A DNA stretch of 37,640 nucleotides from an uncultured Uliginosibacterium sp. (GTDB taxonomy: Bacteria; Pseudomonadota; Gammaproteobacteria; Burkholderiales; Rhodocyclaceae), in NCBI GenBank assembly GCA_945957295.1, contig CAMFLH010000014.1:1-37640 (forward strand), written 5' to 3'. A program made the translations under genes and the position numbers. Positions 1-7,860 of this stretch are shown in pieces. The notes below the pieces were generated by a model. The model was not told the origin of the DNA. It ran no database searches and was given only the letters and a program-made list of their open reading frames with translations. How positions within the stretch are numbered: position 1 is the stretch's first letter; each line of letters begins with the position of its first letter.

Positions 1-1970
1 GTCCAGCCCAGCTGGGTGCAGAGGCTCTGCGCTAGAGCCGACATCGGCATGTTGCGGTAGCCGTTGGCGAAGTGGTTGCTGTCGAAGAGGATGCCCTTGA
101 TGCGGCCAACGACATAGGTCTGCGGGTCGAGTGTGCCGATCGCCTTCTGCGCATAGCCGATGGTCTGCTGGATCTCGCCGCCGACCAGCTTGTTGGTTTG
201 CCAGCCGAAGTCAGCGCGCTTGAGTGCCGCCACGCCTTCATCGATCTCGGCCTGCGAAGGATTGCGGGTGAAATCGAAGTGTGCATATTTTGCCGCGCCC
301 AGGATGCGTAGCTTGATCACCGTGCCGGCGGTGGCGCCGCTGTACTTGAGCATCAGCGGACCGCCGAACGGCGTAACGAACACATTGTCACCGGTGGTCG
401 CGAGCGGAATCGTGAAGGAATGCGGGCGACGCGGACGGGCGTAGTTCGCATCGCTCAGCGGGTTGCCGTAGGCCCGCAGGTAGCTGGTCTGCACGCCCAG
501 CGACGTGGCCCCGGCGGCATCCACCACCTGAATCGTCACCGGCTTGCCGGGGATCGCACCGCGACCGATCAGCGTGACGCCGCCGGTCTGCGGAATCGTC
601 ACGTCGATGTCTTCATACGCAGTGCTAACCGCGATGCTGGCTGCCGTTGCGGGCATGTAGTCCCCGGCGCCCTTGGGCGGGATCGTCGTGGCCTTGCGGT
701 TGAACACCAGCCAGGAGTCGGAGGCGTAGGCGCGCAGGAAGTCATCGGAGTCGCCCTTGCTCGAGAGGGGCGCACCGTACATCAGGCCGCGACGCTGCAC
801 GTCGGCCCACAGCACCAGCAGGCGATAGATTTGGCTGTCGGGGTCGCTGAAGACGTCGATGCCGCGCGACTGCATGGTCGCGAGCCCCGTCATCACCGCG
901 TCGATCGGCTTGAGCGGTGTCGTGTCGGTGAAGTCGAGCGCCAGGTCGGTGCGCTGCAGCAGCCCGAGCGTCGATACCAGCGCGCCGAACTGGTCGGCAC
1001 GGGCCAGGGCGGCGTCTCGTGTGCGGGTCGTGCCGACCGATACCCCGGCAGCGCTAGCGAAATAGTTGCCCGGGTAGCCGCCCAGCGACATGCCCATGGC
1101 GCCGAGCACGCTGCGGCCGCCGGCCGAGTCGATCCAGCTCGGGTGCATGTAGACCACCGGCTTGCCAGCTTCGAGGTAACTGCGCACCAGCGCGGCCAGG
1201 GACGGGCTGTCGGTCGTACCGGAGCCGAACACGATCAGGTCCAGGTCCTTCCAGCAGGTGTTGGCCGGGTCGTCGACCTTGCAGGTGCTCACCGTGGCCG
1301 TGCTACCCACCTTGGCGAGGTAGAGCTTGACGGTGTTCGCGTCGTAGCCGGCGGTACCGACGTTGATCGTCGCCGCCAGCTTGCCGTCGCCATTGCCGGT
1401 CATCAGCCACGCAAAGGCACGGTTGAACAGCGGTAGGTGCTGCTGTTCGCGCGTGGTACCGGCCATCCAGCTCAGTACGTTGGCGCCGTAAGCCAGGCCG
1501 CGCCCGCTGCCGATCTGGGCAATCGCGGCCATGCCGGTGCCGTCGTCGGACAGGATCAGCGGCGTGGCGATGGTGTTCTTGCTCGCGGTGATCGAACTGC
1601 TGTTGGTCGTGTGGTTGAGGCTCAGATCGGTCAGCTGGACGCCGTAGATACTGGAGACTGCAGCTGCCTGTGTCTTCTGCAGGGTGCTGGCTACTGTGGT
1701 CGCCTGTGCCAGCAGGGTCGGCTGGTGCGCCGTCGTCAGCGCCGAGGGGTCGCCAGACACCATGGCTTGCGCCACCGGGTCGGGCTGCGTCGTCGATCCG
1801 TTGTTGCTGCTGCCTCCGCTCGTACCACCATTACTGACCGAGCCGTCGGCGCCCGAACCAGCCGACGAACTGTCACCGCCAGAACCACCGCCGCCACAGG
1901 CGACGAGCAGCGCCGTTGCCACACACAGTGCGGCGCGAGTGATCAGGGTCTCGAAACTTGTTTTTTTCAT
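1..1970 (-). CDS. Secreted lipoprotein, probable ImpA-family (M60-like) metalloprotease, C-terminus outside window
   Basis: The frame is open without a stop from the start at 1968-1970 to base 1 (656 codons plus two bases), so the gene runs out of the window. The first residues are a signal peptide ending in a lipobox (LLVAC, Cys25), followed by a Gly/Ser/Asn-rich linker typical of surface lipoproteins. The segment with GTGMAAIAQIGSGRGLAYG and VLSWM resembles the N-terminal domain of Pseudomonas immunomodulating metalloprotease IMPa, and VTPFGGPLMLKYSG further on resembles the GG-containing strand at the start of M60/enhancin-like peptidase domains. The zinc-binding HExxH would lie beyond base 1 and is not visible, so catalytic activity cannot be judged. 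IMPa-type enzymes cleave next to O-glycans on mucin-like proteins. An in-frame ATG at 1974-1976 is an alternative start; neither has a clear ribosome binding site. It diverges from the AraC-HDOD gene. Family assignment is from memory of motifs. Confidence 0.65.
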   Translation of the reverse strand, partial: MKKTSFETLITRAALCVATALLVACGGGGSGGDSSSAGSGADGSVSNGGTSGGSSNNGSTTQPDPVAQAMVSGDPSALTTAHQPTLLAQATTVASTLQKTQAAAVSSIYGVQLTDLSLNHTTNSSSITASKNTIATPLILSDDGTGMAAIAQIGSGRGLAYGANVLSWMAGTTREQQHLPLFNRAFAWLMTGNGDGKLAATINVGTAGYDANTVKLYLAKVGSTATVSTCKVDDPANTCWKDLDLIVFGSGTTDSPSLAALVRSYLEAGKPVVYMHPSWIDSAGGRSVLGAMGMSLGGYPGNYFASAAGVSVGTTRTRDAALARADQFGALVSTLGLLQRTDLALDFTDTTPLKPIDAVMTGLATMQSRGIDVFSDPDSQIYRLLVLWADVQRRGLMYGAPLSSKGDSDDFLRAYASDSWLVFNRKATTIPPKGAGDYMPATAASIAVSTAYEDIDVTIPQTGGVTLIGRGAIPGKPVTIQVVDAAGATSLGVQTSYLRAYGNPLSDANYARPRRPHSFTIPLATTGDNVFVTPFGGPLMLKYSGATAGTVIKLRILGAAKYAHFDFTRNPSQAEIDEGVAALKRADFGWQTNKLVGGEIQQTIGYAQKAIGTLDPQTYVVGRIKGILFDSNHFANGYRNMPMSALAQSLCTQLGW

Positions 1971-2311
1971 ATGCATGCCGAAAGAACACGACCCCGCACC
2001 GCAGGCGTCCGCCGTGCCGAGAGTCCTTGAACAGGAAATGTGTATGTCGCGCCGCGCCTATCCTTGGTCGGCGTGGCGTGAGGTCTCGGTCTGTCAGCGC
2101 TTCGGCGCGGTGCAGATCGCAGCCCTCCATCCGCCGGTCTGCTTTCTGCGGGCCGCGATGCGACCGTGGCGCAGACTGACGAGATGCGGCATCCTAGGTA
2201 AGGACCCGCGCGAGGCCTATTGCAAACCCGCTCGGTCGTCCTGCAGCAATGCTCGAATGCCGCGATACCGGGGATGGGGCGCGATGGCGTGGTGGAGAGA
2301 CGAACGCGACG
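1971..2311. other. Divergent intergenic region with copy 1 of the 39-bp element
   Basis: This 341-bp stretch separates the lipoprotein gene (minus) from the AraC-HDOD gene (plus). Short frames in it look like shadows. Its only distinctive content is the repeated element at 2216-2254. No convincing sigma70 promoter can be picked by eye; reading the minus strand, TTGCAA (complement of 2219-2224) and TACCTA lie about 19 bases apart and could be a weak promoter towards the lipoprotein gene. Confidence 0.6.
2216..2254 (-). repeat. 39-bp repeated element, copy 1 (possible regulator site)
   Basis: This stretch matches 8060-8098 at 34 of 39 positions. Shared cores on the plus strand are TGCAAACC, GCTCG, TCGTCCTGCAG and TGCTC. 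A further shared block, CCTA-S-GATGC when read on the minus strand, lies at the same distance in both copies (2189-2198 and 8033-8042), while the bases between are unrelated. In both places a gene points away on the minus strand and an AraC-family gene lies on the plus side. That it is an operator is inference. Confidence 0.55.
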
Positions 2312-4072
2312 ATGAGCGACGACCTCGAGCATGAGTACGTGCCGCAGATGCGGCACTTCCAGAGTTTTTTCCTGCGCTACCGGGATCAGCCGGTCCGGCT
2401 GAGCATCCTGCAGTCTCACTTCGGACTCTTGCGGGTGCTTCCCACCGACACTCGGCCGATCGGCGCCGAAACTGCGCTGCAGATGAGCGAGTGGCTGCAT
2501 GCAAACGGCGACCCTCACGCCTTCGCCTGGTTGGCCTCAGAGCTGGACATGGGGGCCGGCGACGGCATCGTCTATTACTTGCGCGCGCACGACAGCCTGG
2601 AATCGGCCCTGGAAGAGTTTTCGCGGCTGGCCAGCATGCTGCTGCCTGACGGACGTTTTGCCTGGGTTACGGATGGAGCACGCCTGCGCATCGAACTCGC
2701 CCCTGCGAGGCAGGCGACTCGCCTCGGGGCGCGCCTGCGCTATGAGGCCGTCGTGACCTGGTTCATCCGCATGCTGAACTACGTCGCAGGCACGACCTTG
2801 CCGATCGAACGCATAGCGATCATGCCGCATGAAGGCGCCGATCCTGAGGTGCTCGCGAACTACCTAGGCGTGACCCCCACCATCGGCTGCGATGCGTTTG
2901 TGCTCGAGTACCCCGCAGAGGTACTGAAGATTCATCTGCCGGCGGCCAGCGCTGTTTTGCGCAAGGCGATTCGCCCGATCTACGACCAGCGGCTTGCGCT
3001 CAAGCACAGGGCGCACGGTATCGTCAGTCGCGTAGCGGGTTGGATTGCCAAGCATGACAACCTTAGCGAAGTCAGCCTCGACTCGGCTGCGAGCGCTCTG
3101 TCGATTGGTGCGAGCACGTTGCGCAGGCAACTCGCAGAGCAAGGCTGCAAATTCTCGGCGTTGCTGGCGGCAAGGCGCGCACAGCAGGCGATGAATGCGA
3201 TCATCGGCTCCGACGAGAAGATGGAAAGCCTTGCCCAGCGCCTCGGCTACGCCGATCGAAACACCTTTGAGCGCGCGTTTCGCGAACGTTTCGATGTAAC
3301 GCCGGCGCTTTGTCGCCGCGCTGCGCGCGAACTGCTGTCAGCGCGGCGTCTGGGGAACTGGAGTACGCCGCAGCACTGGCCGCGCCACAGCCCTCAACTC
3401 ACTCGCCTGCGTCAGTTGGTGGCTGACGGAGCGAGCGACAAGGCGGCGGCACTCGAGTTGTTTGCGCAGGATCCTGTTCCGCCGCTGCGCGTGCTGGCCT
3501 ATTGCGCAGAGCCACTGCACGGCGCCCGAGAAGCGACGGTTCTCGACACAGCGATGTTGGCCGTCATACCGGCCGGCACGCTTGTGACGCTCGTCGATGC
3601 CTGCATGCCGGGTGCCGCCAACGCCCGTTCCGTTTCTGTCGGCGAAGTGGAAGGCGCCTGGCGATGCGGCTTCCTTGCGTCTCAAGCGGTGCGTTTGCTG
3701 GCTGAACATCTGGCGCCCTCTGATGGACCGACGCTGGCGTTGCTTGCTTTTGCGCACAACCTCGGCGATCTGGCGCTACCCGCCAAGGCCGGCTGCGTCG
3801 TGGAGGGCATCGACTGCACTTGGCTGCTGCTCGCGACATGGCATGTGCCACCGGAGTTGTTGCGCCAGCTGCGGTCTCGCCATGCCCCAACGCGCCCTGC
3901 GGCCGAAGCGCTCGCACTTGCGATCGAGTGGGCCGCGGCGGCCGCATCCGGCGAGGGGTCGGCGCCGCGCGACGAGATCGAGGCGCGGATTACGGCGCGC
4001 GCGGGCCGAGATATGCGGGCCAGCTTGGCGAGCCTCATTCCGTCCGGCGCTGCGTTGCGCGAGCCGTGCTGA
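2312..4072 (+). CDS. AraC-family regulator fused to a degenerate HDOD-like domain
   Basis: The start at 2312 (MSDDLEHEY) was chosen because GGAGAG lies at 2294-2299; an upstream in-frame ATG at 2249 would place the shared 39-bp element at the start codon. The 586-residue product has three parts. Residues about 20-190 resemble the AraC arabinose-binding-like N-terminal domain found in 340-residue AraC regulators. Residues about 250-340 form the double helix-turn-helix (LSIGASTLRRQLAEQG, then MESLAQRLGYADRNTFERAF). Normal family members stop there; this one continues for about 230 residues. The extension has the order of an HDOD domain: AALELFAQDPVPPLRVLAY, then an AWRCGFLASQAVRLLAE helix, then LLAFAHNLGDLAL where HDOD proteins have GLLHDIG, then TWHVPPELLRQLRSRHAP matching WGLPE..AIRHHH. 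The HD pair is His-Asn. HDOD domains are non-catalytic signalling modules, so it may tune DNA binding. Confidence 0.75.
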   Translation: MSDDLEHEYVPQMRHFQSFFLRYRDQPVRLSILQSHFGLLRVLPTDTRPIGAETALQMSEWLHANGDPHAFAWLASELDMGAGDGIVYYLRAHDSLESALEEFSRLASMLLPDGRFAWVTDGARLRIELAPARQATRLGARLRYEAVVTWFIRMLNYVAGTTLPIERIAIMPHEGADPEVLANYLGVTPTIGCDAFVLEYPAEVLKIHLPAASAVLRKAIRPIYDQRLALKHRAHGIVSRVAGWIAKHDNLSEVSLDSAASALSIGASTLRRQLAEQGCKFSALLAARRAQQAMNAIIGSDEKMESLAQRLGYADRNTFERAFRERFDVTPALCRRAARELLSARRLGNWSTPQHWPRHSPQLTRLRQLVADGASDKAAALELFAQDPVPPLRVLAYCAEPLHGAREATVLDTAMLAVIPAGTLVTLVDACMPGAANARSVSVGEVEGAWRCGFLASQAVRLLAEHLAPSDGPTLALLAFAHNLGDLALPAKAGCVVEGIDCTWLLLATWHVPPELLRQLRSRHAPTRPAAEALALAIEWAAAAASGEGSAPRDEIEARITARAGRDMRASLASLIPSGAALREPC

Positions 4073-4156
4073 TCCAATCAACACCTCAGTAATGCGCTCG
4101 CTGGCAGCGAAGTGGTGGACGACGGCAGATCCATGGTGCGGCGCTGCAGGTGTGCT

Positions 4157-5638
4157 TCAGTCCCCGATCTGCACGGGCAAATCGAGCGTTATCGTCGTGC
4201 CCTTACCGTCTTCACTCTCGGCATGTACCGCACCGCCGAGGACGTTCTCGACCACGTTCCGCACGACGTAGAGACCAAGGCCCGATCCGCCGGTACCAAA
4301 GCGTGTCGTGAAGAAGGGCTCGAAGATGCGAGGCAGATTGGCTGCCGTGATGCCGCAGCCGTCATCGCAAACCGTAATTCGCACGCTTCGTTCATCCACT
4401 CGCCAGCCGCGCACCCTGACCGAACCGGTTTGTCGCCCGGCAAGACCGTGCACCATCGCGTTCTCGATCAGGTTGCCCACCGCCACTTTGAGCGGCTCCG
4501 GAAAGCTCACCAGTTCGATGCCGCCTGCGATATCGCCAACGACCGCTGGCGCTGCCGATTCGCACGAATCTTGGTGGGCTGCGAGTACCTCCCCGACGAT
4601 GTTGCGCAGCTCGAACCGTTGCGGTTTCTCGCTCCGGATCTCGACCGCAACCTGCTTGAAATTGTGGAGAAACTCAGACACCCGTTGCACATTTCGCAAG
4701 ACAAAATCGGTGCCGCACGCAACGTCTGCCAGGAAGGCATCGAGCTCCGGCCGTTTGATTTCATCGTGCGCACGCTTGCTGATCGCCTGTGTGCTTTCCG
4801 CAAGGGTGCCGACGACGCTGAGGCTGTTTCCGATCGGCTCGCCAAGCTGATGCGCCACCCCCTCGACGAGCGAGCCGAGCGCTGCCATTTTCTCGGACCG
4901 CATGAGCTCAAGCTGCGTCGCCTGCAGCTCGCGAGCGCTCTCCTCAACTCCCGCACGAAGGCGACGTTCAGTCTCGAGGTTCAGCGCGATACGGTCCAGC
5001 AACTGGTTCAACTTGCTGATCAGTCCGCCAACCTCCGTTGGCCGCAGCGATTGAGGAAGCTGCACCCGTGCCGAGGAGCCCGGCTCGATCTCGTCGAGTT
5101 GCTGCGCGGCACGGGTCAGGTGGCGCGAGAGCAGATGGCGAATGGTCTGCAGCGAAATCAGCGCGCTCAGGCAGATCAGCCCGAAACTCCAGGCCACAAG
5201 CTCCAGCGCCGACCGTCTGGCGCGTTCGGCCACCCAGTCGGCGTTCGATCCGATCTCTAGAACGCCGATCGGCTCGTCACCCTGAAACGGCGAGCGGATG
5301 ACCTGCCGATAGAGGCTGACCGGCGCCCTGGCTTCGGCGCGCCGACGCTGGGCGAGTATCCCCGAGTTGCTCTTGAGCGTCGCACTGGCTACTACCTCGT
5401 TGCTGAGCAGTCCGGACACCACGTCCGTCGCGATCTCGACGTTGCCTGCGAACACCGCCACAGCCGCTGAGCGTTCGACGGTCGAGACAAGGCTCTGCAC
5501 CATCTCGCCGCTTTCCTTTGCCGACTGACGGTACTGAGCGCTGTAGACGAACAGGCTGGCGACAACGGCAAGCAGCAGGGCTGTTCCTCCAACGAGTGCA
5601 GACAACAGCGCTTGAAGGGTGCGGAAATGCATCGTCAT
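4157..5638 (-). CDS. Membrane sensor histidine kinase with atypical H-box
   Basis: The 493-residue product starts with a transmembrane helix (about 10-30), a periplasmic domain of about 110 residues resembling CHASE8 sensor domains (ERSAAVAVFAGNVEIATDVV), a second helix (about 145-165), a HAMP-like linker, a coiled coil (LETERRLRAGVEESARELQ), a dimerisation/phosphoacceptor region and an ATPase domain. The ATP lid motifs are good: NLIENAMVHG (N box), CDDGCGI (G1), FEPFFTTRF (F box), GSGLGLYVV (G2). The H-box reads GVAHQLGEPIGNSL around His263; related kinases have HELNTPIGN, so the acidic residue after His and the Asn/Thr at +3 are both replaced. Its ATGA start overlaps the stop of the binding-protein gene, implying translational coupling. 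No receiver-domain protein lies in the window. Ligand unknown; the neighbour suggests a small anion or other periplasmic solute. Confidence 0.88.
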   Translation of the reverse strand: MTMHFRTLQALLSALVGGTALLLAVVASLFVYSAQYRQSAKESGEMVQSLVSTVERSAAVAVFAGNVEIATDVVSGLLSNEVVASATLKSNSGILAQRRRAEARAPVSLYRQVIRSPFQGDEPIGVLEIGSNADWVAERARRSALELVAWSFGLICLSALISLQTIRHLLSRHLTRAAQQLDEIEPGSSARVQLPQSLRPTEVGGLISKLNQLLDRIALNLETERRLRAGVEESARELQATQLELMRSEKMAALGSLVEGVAHQLGEPIGNSLSVVGTLAESTQAISKRAHDEIKRPELDAFLADVACGTDFVLRNVQRVSEFLHNFKQVAVEIRSEKPQRFELRNIVGEVLAAHQDSCESAAPAVVGDIAGGIELVSFPEPLKVAVGNLIENAMVHGLAGRQTGSVRVRGWRVDERSVRITVCDDGCGITAANLPRIFEPFFTTRFGTGGSGLGLYVVRNVVENVLGGAVHAESEDGKGTTITLDLPVQIGD

Positions 5639-6069
5639 CGGGAATCAAGCGTCAGCACGACCTTCAGCTGGCGCCCGGTGGGCTCATAGTCGAAATAGCC
5701 AATCGCACCCGGGTTGTTCCGGATGATCAGCAACATGGCTTCGTTGTCCGGCACGATCCGCGGCGGCGTGCCTTGTCCGGAGAAGAACAACCGCGCCCAG
5801 TAGGCGTTGATTTCGGAGATGGGTTTGCCGGTCAGATCGTAGTAGAAGCGCTTTCGCACGGCTGAGCTTGTCGCGTGATCAAGCGGCAGGGCGTACTCGC
5901 CGTTGGCGAAGGTCTTGCTGCGCCCGAGAAACAGGTTCACCGCCTCCTTCTCGCTCAGGGAGGCAATAGGGTTCTTGGCGTTGACGACAACGAACAGCCG
6001 GGTGTTCTGGGCGTGCAAAGGGGCTACGAGGCCGATCAATGCGAATAAGAAAAGAATCAGTTTTCGCAT
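5635..6069 (-). CDS. Small periplasmic phosphate-binding-protein-like protein
   Basis: The product has 144 residues with a clear signal peptide (LILFLFALIGLVAPLHAQ). The mature part resembles the short PstS-like (PBP superfamily) proteins: the FVVVNAKNPIASLSEKEAVN segment is the usual first strand and helix, followed by LFLGRSKTFANGE, a WARLFFSGQG segment and NNPGAIGYFDYEP near the end. Full-length PstS is about twice as long, so this is a single-lobe or minimal form. No ABC permease or ATPase gene is present nearby. The gene begins two bases after the stop of the barrel gene and overlaps the kinase gene by four bases, so the three are almost certainly co-transcribed. I infer that it presents a ligand to the kinase rather than feeding a transporter. 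Confidence 0.8.
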   Translation of the reverse strand: MRKLILFLFALIGLVAPLHAQNTRLFVVVNAKNPIASLSEKEAVNLFLGRSKTFANGEYALPLDHATSSAVRKRFYYDLTGKPISEINAYWARLFFSGQGTPPRIVPDNEAMLLIIRNNPGAIGYFDYEPTGRQLKVVLTLDSR

Positions 6070-6071
6070 GA

Positions 6072-7343
6072 TCAGAACAGCACATCCAGCGTTGCGGAGA
6101 AGACGTTGGTATCGACATGCAAGGGCATGAGATCGCTCCCGCCCGCGCCCTGCCGATACCAGAGCCAGCGCCCTTCGGGCGGCGCCGATACATGGTCGAA
6201 CTGGAATTTCAGCGCGGTGTTACTGGCGACATCCCAGCGCGCGCCTAGCGACCAGGTGCGCTGCGTCATGCTGCGCTGGTTGATCGCGGCGGTGCTGGCC
6301 ACCCAGAGCGGTGTCAGCATTGGATTGCCGGGCTCGGCGACAACAAGGCTGCGCCGGTCAGTGCTGTCCGCGTACATCAAGTACGGCAGCCACGCTCCGA
6401 ATCGATGGCCGACGCTCAGATACGCCTTCTTGCCACGCGGCATCGAAACACGTTCCACCGCCGTACGGCTGTATTCGCCAATGATCTGCCAGCGCCCGTC
6501 GTCGTAGGCACCGCCCACTCCCGCGTAGGTCAGGTCAGTACCGCGGACTTCGAAACTGTCGAGCAGGGTTTGCGCATGGGGCCATAGCGGCGCTACCTGT
6601 TTCAATGCGTCAATCAGGTCGCTCGGTGCTGCATAGTCGAGGTCGACGCGCGAGCGGGTGTAACCCGCGCGCCAGCGCCAATGCACATCCTCCCAGCTGA
6701 TGTTGATACCCACGGCAGGCGACACCGCGAAGCGGATCGGATTGCCGGTCAATTTGACGTCGGCGGGGAGCGAACGGCCGGCGAACAGCTTCGCCTTCAG
6801 TTGCCCGTCGCCAAGGTCTGTCCGCCAGGTCAGGTCGCCGCCGTCCAGCGAGTACAGCGGTAGCCAGCCATAGAACTCAACCGGGGGCCGGACCCAGGAA
6901 TAGGAGTAGGCGATATTGCGCTGATCCGACAGCAGGAACAGATCCAGCCCCACACGCCCCAACCGCAGCGAGGTCGCGGGTATCGGCTCCCATTTCGCGA
7001 ATGCCCACTCGACGCTGTTTGACAGCGTGTTATCGACCTTGTCGCGCACGACCACCTGAGCAACCAGTTCAAGTTCCGGAAGCGGCTGGTAGTTGATCTG
7101 GATGCCCAGCCGGCTGTCTTGCCGTGCCGAAATGCGCTCGATGGCATCGATGTTCTGCGAGATTTCTCGCACGAAAGGTAGATCGGGCTGACTGCTGTAG
7201 ACGAGGCCTAGCGTGCCGAAGCCGCTCACGCTCAGCGAGCCATCCAGGGCCGATTCGCTGGCGCCGACGATCGAGGCGCCGAAGAAACTGCCCATGAGCG
7301 CAGCGCTGCAAGCCGCGAAAGACCTGCGGTTCATCGCACGCAT
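6072..7343 (-). CDS. Outer-membrane beta-barrel (porin-like) protein, first gene of the sensor operon
   Basis: The start at 7343 is supported by AAGGA seven bases upstream; a longer frame reaching 7637 overlaps the preceding ORF and has no signal sequence at its start. The 423-residue product begins with a signal peptide (RRSFAACSAALMGSFFGASIVGA) and continues with alternating amphipathic strands: SGFGTLGLVYSS, LELVAQVVVRDK, LRLGRVGLDLFLLS, WRWRAGYTRSRVDLDY, ending in VFSATLDVLF with the terminal Phe used by outer-membrane barrels. It is rich in Trp, Tyr and Arg at strand ends. No named porin family could be assigned with confidence. It starts the operon barrel, binding protein, kinase, which suggests a solute enters through the barrel, meets the binding protein and is reported to the kinase. 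Confidence 0.75.
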   Translation of the reverse strand: MRAMNRRSFAACSAALMGSFFGASIVGASESALDGSLSVSGFGTLGLVYSSQPDLPFVREISQNIDAIERISARQDSRLGIQINYQPLPELELVAQVVVRDKVDNTLSNSVEWAFAKWEPIPATSLRLGRVGLDLFLLSDQRNIAYSYSWVRPPVEFYGWLPLYSLDGGDLTWRTDLGDGQLKAKLFAGRSLPADVKLTGNPIRFAVSPAVGINISWEDVHWRWRAGYTRSRVDLDYAAPSDLIDALKQVAPLWPHAQTLLDSFEVRGTDLTYAGVGGAYDDGRWQIIGEYSRTAVERVSMPRGKKAYLSVGHRFGAWLPYLMYADSTDRRSLVVAEPGNPMLTPLWVASTAAINQRSMTQRTWSLGARWDVASNTALKFQFDHVSAPPEGRWLWYRQGAGGSDLMPLHVDTNVFSATLDVLF

Positions 7344-7506
7344 CGCGCTGTCCTTGCTTGCCGGGGTTCGGCGCGAGAGGGCGCGGCCAGGAGGGCTGCG
7401 CATCGGGTCCGGATGGGTTTTTGAGACGACTTCATTCGACACGAGACTAATCAGATAGCGATAGGAGAAGGCGGGTGGCTGATCCATTGCGGCGGTGCCG
7501 CGCGAT

Positions 7507-7860
7507 CTACAGCGCGGCACGGCAGCGGCGCCATGCCCATTGGGCGTCCACGTTGGCGCTCCATTCATACGTGGCAAGCCCATCGGAATGGAGGCGCGCG
7601 AAGAAGTCGAAGTGCATTTCCAGTACTGCTGCATCAAATGCTGGCAACAGGAAGAAGCGTTCGAGGATCAGCAGCGTTTGTCCTGCGTGCCGAACATGCA
7701 GATCTTCGCCATTGCGTTCCGCCACAGGCTGTTCATCGAAGCTGTTATTGGTGTCCTCACTGAACAGCGCGTAGCGCGCGCCAGGCTGCGCAACGAGGCG
7801 CTTCGCCTTATCCACGGAGAATCGGTTGGCCAACTGGCCATCTATGTGCAGCACAAGCAT
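7507..7860 (-). CDS. Small protein resembling the N-terminal module of giant adhesins
   Basis: The start at 7858-7860 (MLVLHIDGQL) is preferred; a GTG at 7873-7875 in the same frame is the only earlier option. The product has 117 residues and no signal peptide or membrane helix. Residues about 25-75 (AQPGARYALFSED, then RNGEDLHVRH, then LLILERFF) recall the conserved cytoplasmic-side N-terminus of large repeat adhesins in beta- and gammaproteobacteria, where a YVL segment, a KRVGDDL strand and an IIEDFF strand follow each other. Here the protein stops just after that module instead of running into repeats. It is read in the same direction as the barrel/binding-protein/kinase operon, 163 bases upstream of it. 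It could be a free-standing small protein or a truncated remnant; base composition looks coding. Confidence 0.5.
   Translation of the reverse strand: MLVLHIDGQLANRFSVDKAKRLVAQPGARYALFSEDTNNSFDEQPVAERNGEDLHVRHAGQTLLILERFFLLPAFDAAVLEMHFDFFARLHSDGLATYEWSANVDAQWAWRRCRAAL

Noticed and set aside
4106-4118. TCGCTGGCAGCGA dyad between convergent genes as a terminator
   Set aside because: The arms leave a one-base loop and no T-run follows on either strand.
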